Shown here one piece after another: positions 31,786 through 33,461 of a stretch of DNA of 33,461 nucleotides. The stretch's first letter is position 1, and each line of letters starts with the position of its first letter. Made by a program: the position numbers and the translations under genes. The notes beneath the pieces were generated by a model. That model was not told the origin of the DNA and ran no database searches. It saw nothing but the letters and a program-made list of their open reading frames with translations. The DNA is from Bacteroidota bacterium. Its GTDB lineage: Bacteria; Bacteroidota; Ignavibacteria; SZUA-365. Location of the stretch: assembly GCA_003246455.1 (NCBI GenBank), contig QKAF01000156.1, positions 1-33,461 of the forward strand, in the 5' to 3' direction.

Positions 31786-33122
31786 AGAAGAAAGAACAGA
31801 TGCTTGACCGGCTCCTGGAAGAAGCCCGGAAAACTCCGCCGGTTGTTTCCTTCGCCTCCGCCAGGGACTTCCTCGCATCACGCGACACGTCCCCGCAGTC
31901 CGCCGCCGTACGCACAAACGGAAAACAGACACGACTCATTGTTATCTCGGGAGGAGTTATGATGTTGATCACTGCAATTCTTTTTGTCATGGGTGTATTT
32001 TCAGGCTCTGATTCAGAAGTGAAACTTCGTGAAACGCAGCCCGTCAGGGAGAGAATTCAGGCGTCCGCTGCGATCGATGACTCGGTCAAAAGTCGGAGCA
32101 AGCAGGGCATGGCAACCGATGAATCAACCGCCAGCCAGCGTAAAGGGCCTGGTATCACCGTTGCGGTATCTCCGCAGGGCGGGGCTGCGGGCCAGAACCG
32201 GCCGGCGCACACGGTGGATACGGCGGGATTCAGAGAGAGAGAGGAAACGTTCGCCGCATGGACGAGGGAGAGAATCCGAGGGTGCACCATCTACCGCCTT
32301 GATCGCGCGGAGCTGGAGGCCATAGGATTCAGAATTGAGGCCGACGGGACCATTTATGCTCCGGGCCTGCCCATGGGCATGAAGGAGGACCATGCAAGCG
32401 GAATGGTCAGCTATTCGTTTCGGGGGATGGCGCATGGTGAGGACAGTGCGAAAATTGTCCGGCACTTCGAAGAATTAAAAAAGGGAGGAAAGTCGACCTC
32501 CTCGACACGGACAGAGCGACCTCATAAACAGCAGTACATTTCGCCTGTCCTGGTGACGAATTCTCGGGGCCAGTCGATGATGCACGCCCAGCCCTACGGA
32601 AAGAAACTGAAGCCCTCGGAGGTTGGATCCGGACAGTATAACGGAAGGGAGCTTATCCCGATTCGTGTGCAGGTGGATAATGAAACACTGCCGTCGACCG
32701 AAACCGACTATTATTACCTTTTCTGGTTTGAACCGACAGATGAGTTCATCTCCACTCTTCCCGATCGTGTTCAGCGAGAATTGAAAGAGCGGCAGAATGA
32801 GAGTCCGGCGGGAGCAATCGCTGAAGCGGACGATAGCAATACCACGTCGCGTATACTCGAAGGGGCCAATATTCATCCGAATCCCGTTACCTCAGGAACC
32901 GCAACCGTGGAATACACGATCCAGAATTCATGCAGGGTTGCGCTGTCGATGTACGACATCACGGGCGAGCGCGTAAGAGACATCGCCGTATCGGAACAGC
33001 GAGATTCCGGTACCTGGCAGGAGAACGTCTCATTTGAGGGAGTCCCTGACGGCTACTACCTCCTCGCCGTCACGACTGACAAGGGCGAACAGAGCATCCG
33101 GCCTTTCATCCTGGAGCGGTAG
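31782..33122 (+). CDS. Putative membrane-bound anti-sigma factor with a T9SS-type C-terminal domain
   Basis: A 446-residue single-span protein. Residues 1-50 are charged and likely cytoplasmic, residues 51-73 form one membrane segment, and residues 74-446 lie outside. No zinc-binding HxxxCxxC motif is seen in the cytoplasmic part, so anti-sigma activity is inferred only from position and topology. The outer part (80-360) is low-complexity to globular (SYSFRGMAHGEDSAKIVRHFEELK) with no known domain. Residues about 363-446 form a FlgD-like domain (NIHPNPVTSGTATVEY, MYDITGERVRD, DGYYLLAVTT, FILER) like T9SS sorting domains. It overlaps the sigma gene by four bases. An internal anchor plus a T9SS-type domain is unusual. 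Confidence 0.65.
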   Translation: MKKKEQMLDRLLEEARKTPPVVSFASARDFLASRDTSPQSAAVRTNGKQTRLIVISGGVMMLITAILFVMGVFSGSDSEVKLRETQPVRERIQASAAIDDSVKSRSKQGMATDESTASQRKGPGITVAVSPQGGAAGQNRPAHTVDTAGFREREETFAAWTRERIRGCTIYRLDRAELEAIGFRIEADGTIYAPGLPMGMKEDHASGMVSYSFRGMAHGEDSAKIVRHFEELKKGGKSTSSTRTERPHKQQYISPVLVTNSRGQSMMHAQPYGKKLKPSEVGSGQYNGRELIPIRVQVDNETLPSTETDYYYLFWFEPTDEFISTLPDRVQRELKERQNESPAGAIAEADDSNTTSRILEGANIHPNPVTSGTATVEYTIQNSCRVALSMYDITGERVRDIAVSEQRDSGTWQENVSFEGVPDGYYLLAVTTDKGEQSIRPFILER

Positions 33123-33256
33123 GAAGAAACCACGAAAACGCAAAAGCACGAAAAAGAAGCGCGAAGGTTTATTAAACCGCTCCTGATTGAATCAGGTGCG
33201 ACACCCTAATACCCTTCGCGTCTCTTCTTCGTGTTTTCGCGTTTTCGCGGTTTTTC
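33123..33256. repeat. Inverted pair of the GAAGAAACCACGAA-type repeat, locus 2
   Basis: The forward copy (33123-33167) and the reverse copy (about 33209-33256, CCCTTCGCGTC... ending GGTTTTTCTTC) are about 41 bases apart. It is the same family as locus 1. The pair starts right after the anti-sigma-like gene's stop and ends two bases before the stop codon of the opposing gene, so it is placed as a bidirectional terminator. Confidence 0.8.
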
Positions 33257-33257
33257 T

Positions 33258-33461
33258 TCACGCGAACGCGATGAGGAGAATTCCGAACACCACCCACTGC
33301 GCCGCATAGACGATGAGGAAATTCCGGCGGGGATAGAGGTCGCCGACGAGACGGCGATAGACCGCGATGTCGCCGTGCAGCCAGGGGAGTTCGGTGCCGC
33401 CGAAGGCGATCCACGTGAACACGTAATACGCGATGTCCTCGGTCGAAAAGATGACCGCGCC
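33258..33461 (-). CDS. C-terminal fragment of an unrecognised membrane protein, cut by the window edge
   Basis: The minus-strand frame is open from the right edge to a TGA at 33258-33260 (67 residues). It shows AVIFSTEDIAYYVFTWIAFGG, a loop GDIAVYRRLVGDLYPRRN, and a final hydrophobic span FLIVYAAQWVVFGILLIAFA. It ends within the membrane. The fragment is too short to name. Minus-strand frames running into the repeat in other phases were rejected in favour of this one, which keeps the membrane-span pattern. Confidence 0.6.
   Translation of the reverse strand, partial: GAVIFSTEDIAYYVFTWIAFGGTELPWLHGDIAVYRRLVGDLYPRRNFLIVYAAQWVVFGILLIAFA

Noticed and set aside
33172-33414. A minus-strand 80-codon frame at the right end
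   Set aside because: It runs into the inverted repeat and is Arg/His/Pro-rich; the overlapping frame ending at 33258 has clear membrane segments.
1-33461. tRNA or rRNA genes
   Set aside because: No cloverleaf-like arms with conserved T-loop bases and no rRNA-like stretches were noticed in the gaps; a covariance-model scan would be the decisive test.

Overview
The window is one high-GC (roughly 60-65 %) bacterial chromosome segment. Two signals place it in the Bacteroidota/Chlorobiota (FCB) group. Two proteins end in FlgD-like C-terminal domains of the type-IX-secretion sorting kind (ends of the genes at 8920-10431 and 31782-33122). At least one promoter fits the Bacteroidota consensus TTTG-N20-TAnnTTTG exactly (24561-24592). 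The GC content suggests a Kapabacteria/Ignavibacteria-like or Rhodothermus-like lineage rather than a typical Bacteroides, but that is inference. No rRNA, tRNA, insertion sequence, phage or CRISPR array is visible.

Layout, left to right. (1) 1-2592: end-truncated redoxin (-) and an NhaC-type antiporter with an extra secreted domain (+). (2) 2675-7913: a five-gene + strand run made of a response regulator-PP2C phosphatase, a lipoprotein-like ABC substrate-binding protein, a STAS-domain protein, an ABC permease and an ABC ATPase. This looks like an uptake system with a built-in partner-switching signal pathway. (3) 7914-8223: four-copy hairpin array and a bidirectional terminator. (4) 8224-10431 (-): YbjQ protein, small membrane protein and a secreted YCF48/BNR-repeat protein. 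(5) 10628-14157 (+): secreted protein, AmrS-type radical SAM enzyme and a dicarboxylate/glutamate symporter with an inserted domain. (6) 14158-15893: Tat-exported superoxide dismutase (-) between inverted repeats, then a DUF5698 membrane protein. (7) 16008-19694: ndk (+), then a two-gene (-) unit of a membrane protein and an AAA/STAND-like ATPase. (8) 19865-24333: rsgA, radical SAM protein and lipoprotein (+), and a Ste24-like M48 protease (-), bracketed by two related hairpin-repeat arrays. (9) 24728-30969: flotillin-like SPFH protein, an aminotransferase fused to an HprK/PEPCK-like kinase domain, a divergent PEPCK homologue and a YbaK-type deacylase. (10) 31255-33122: ECF sigma factor and a membrane-anchored putative anti-sigma factor with a T9SS-like C-terminus, then the end of a membrane protein.

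The strongest candidates for an undescribed system are the phospho-switch/ABC operon (2675-7913) and the aminotransferase-kinase fusion translationally close-coupled to a PEPCK-like gene (26221-30431). The pair at 16506-19694 and the sigma/anti-sigma pair with a T9SS-type domain come next. Between genes the window is full of hairpin-forming and short-period repeats. Some occur as related copies whose stems differ by compensating base changes.
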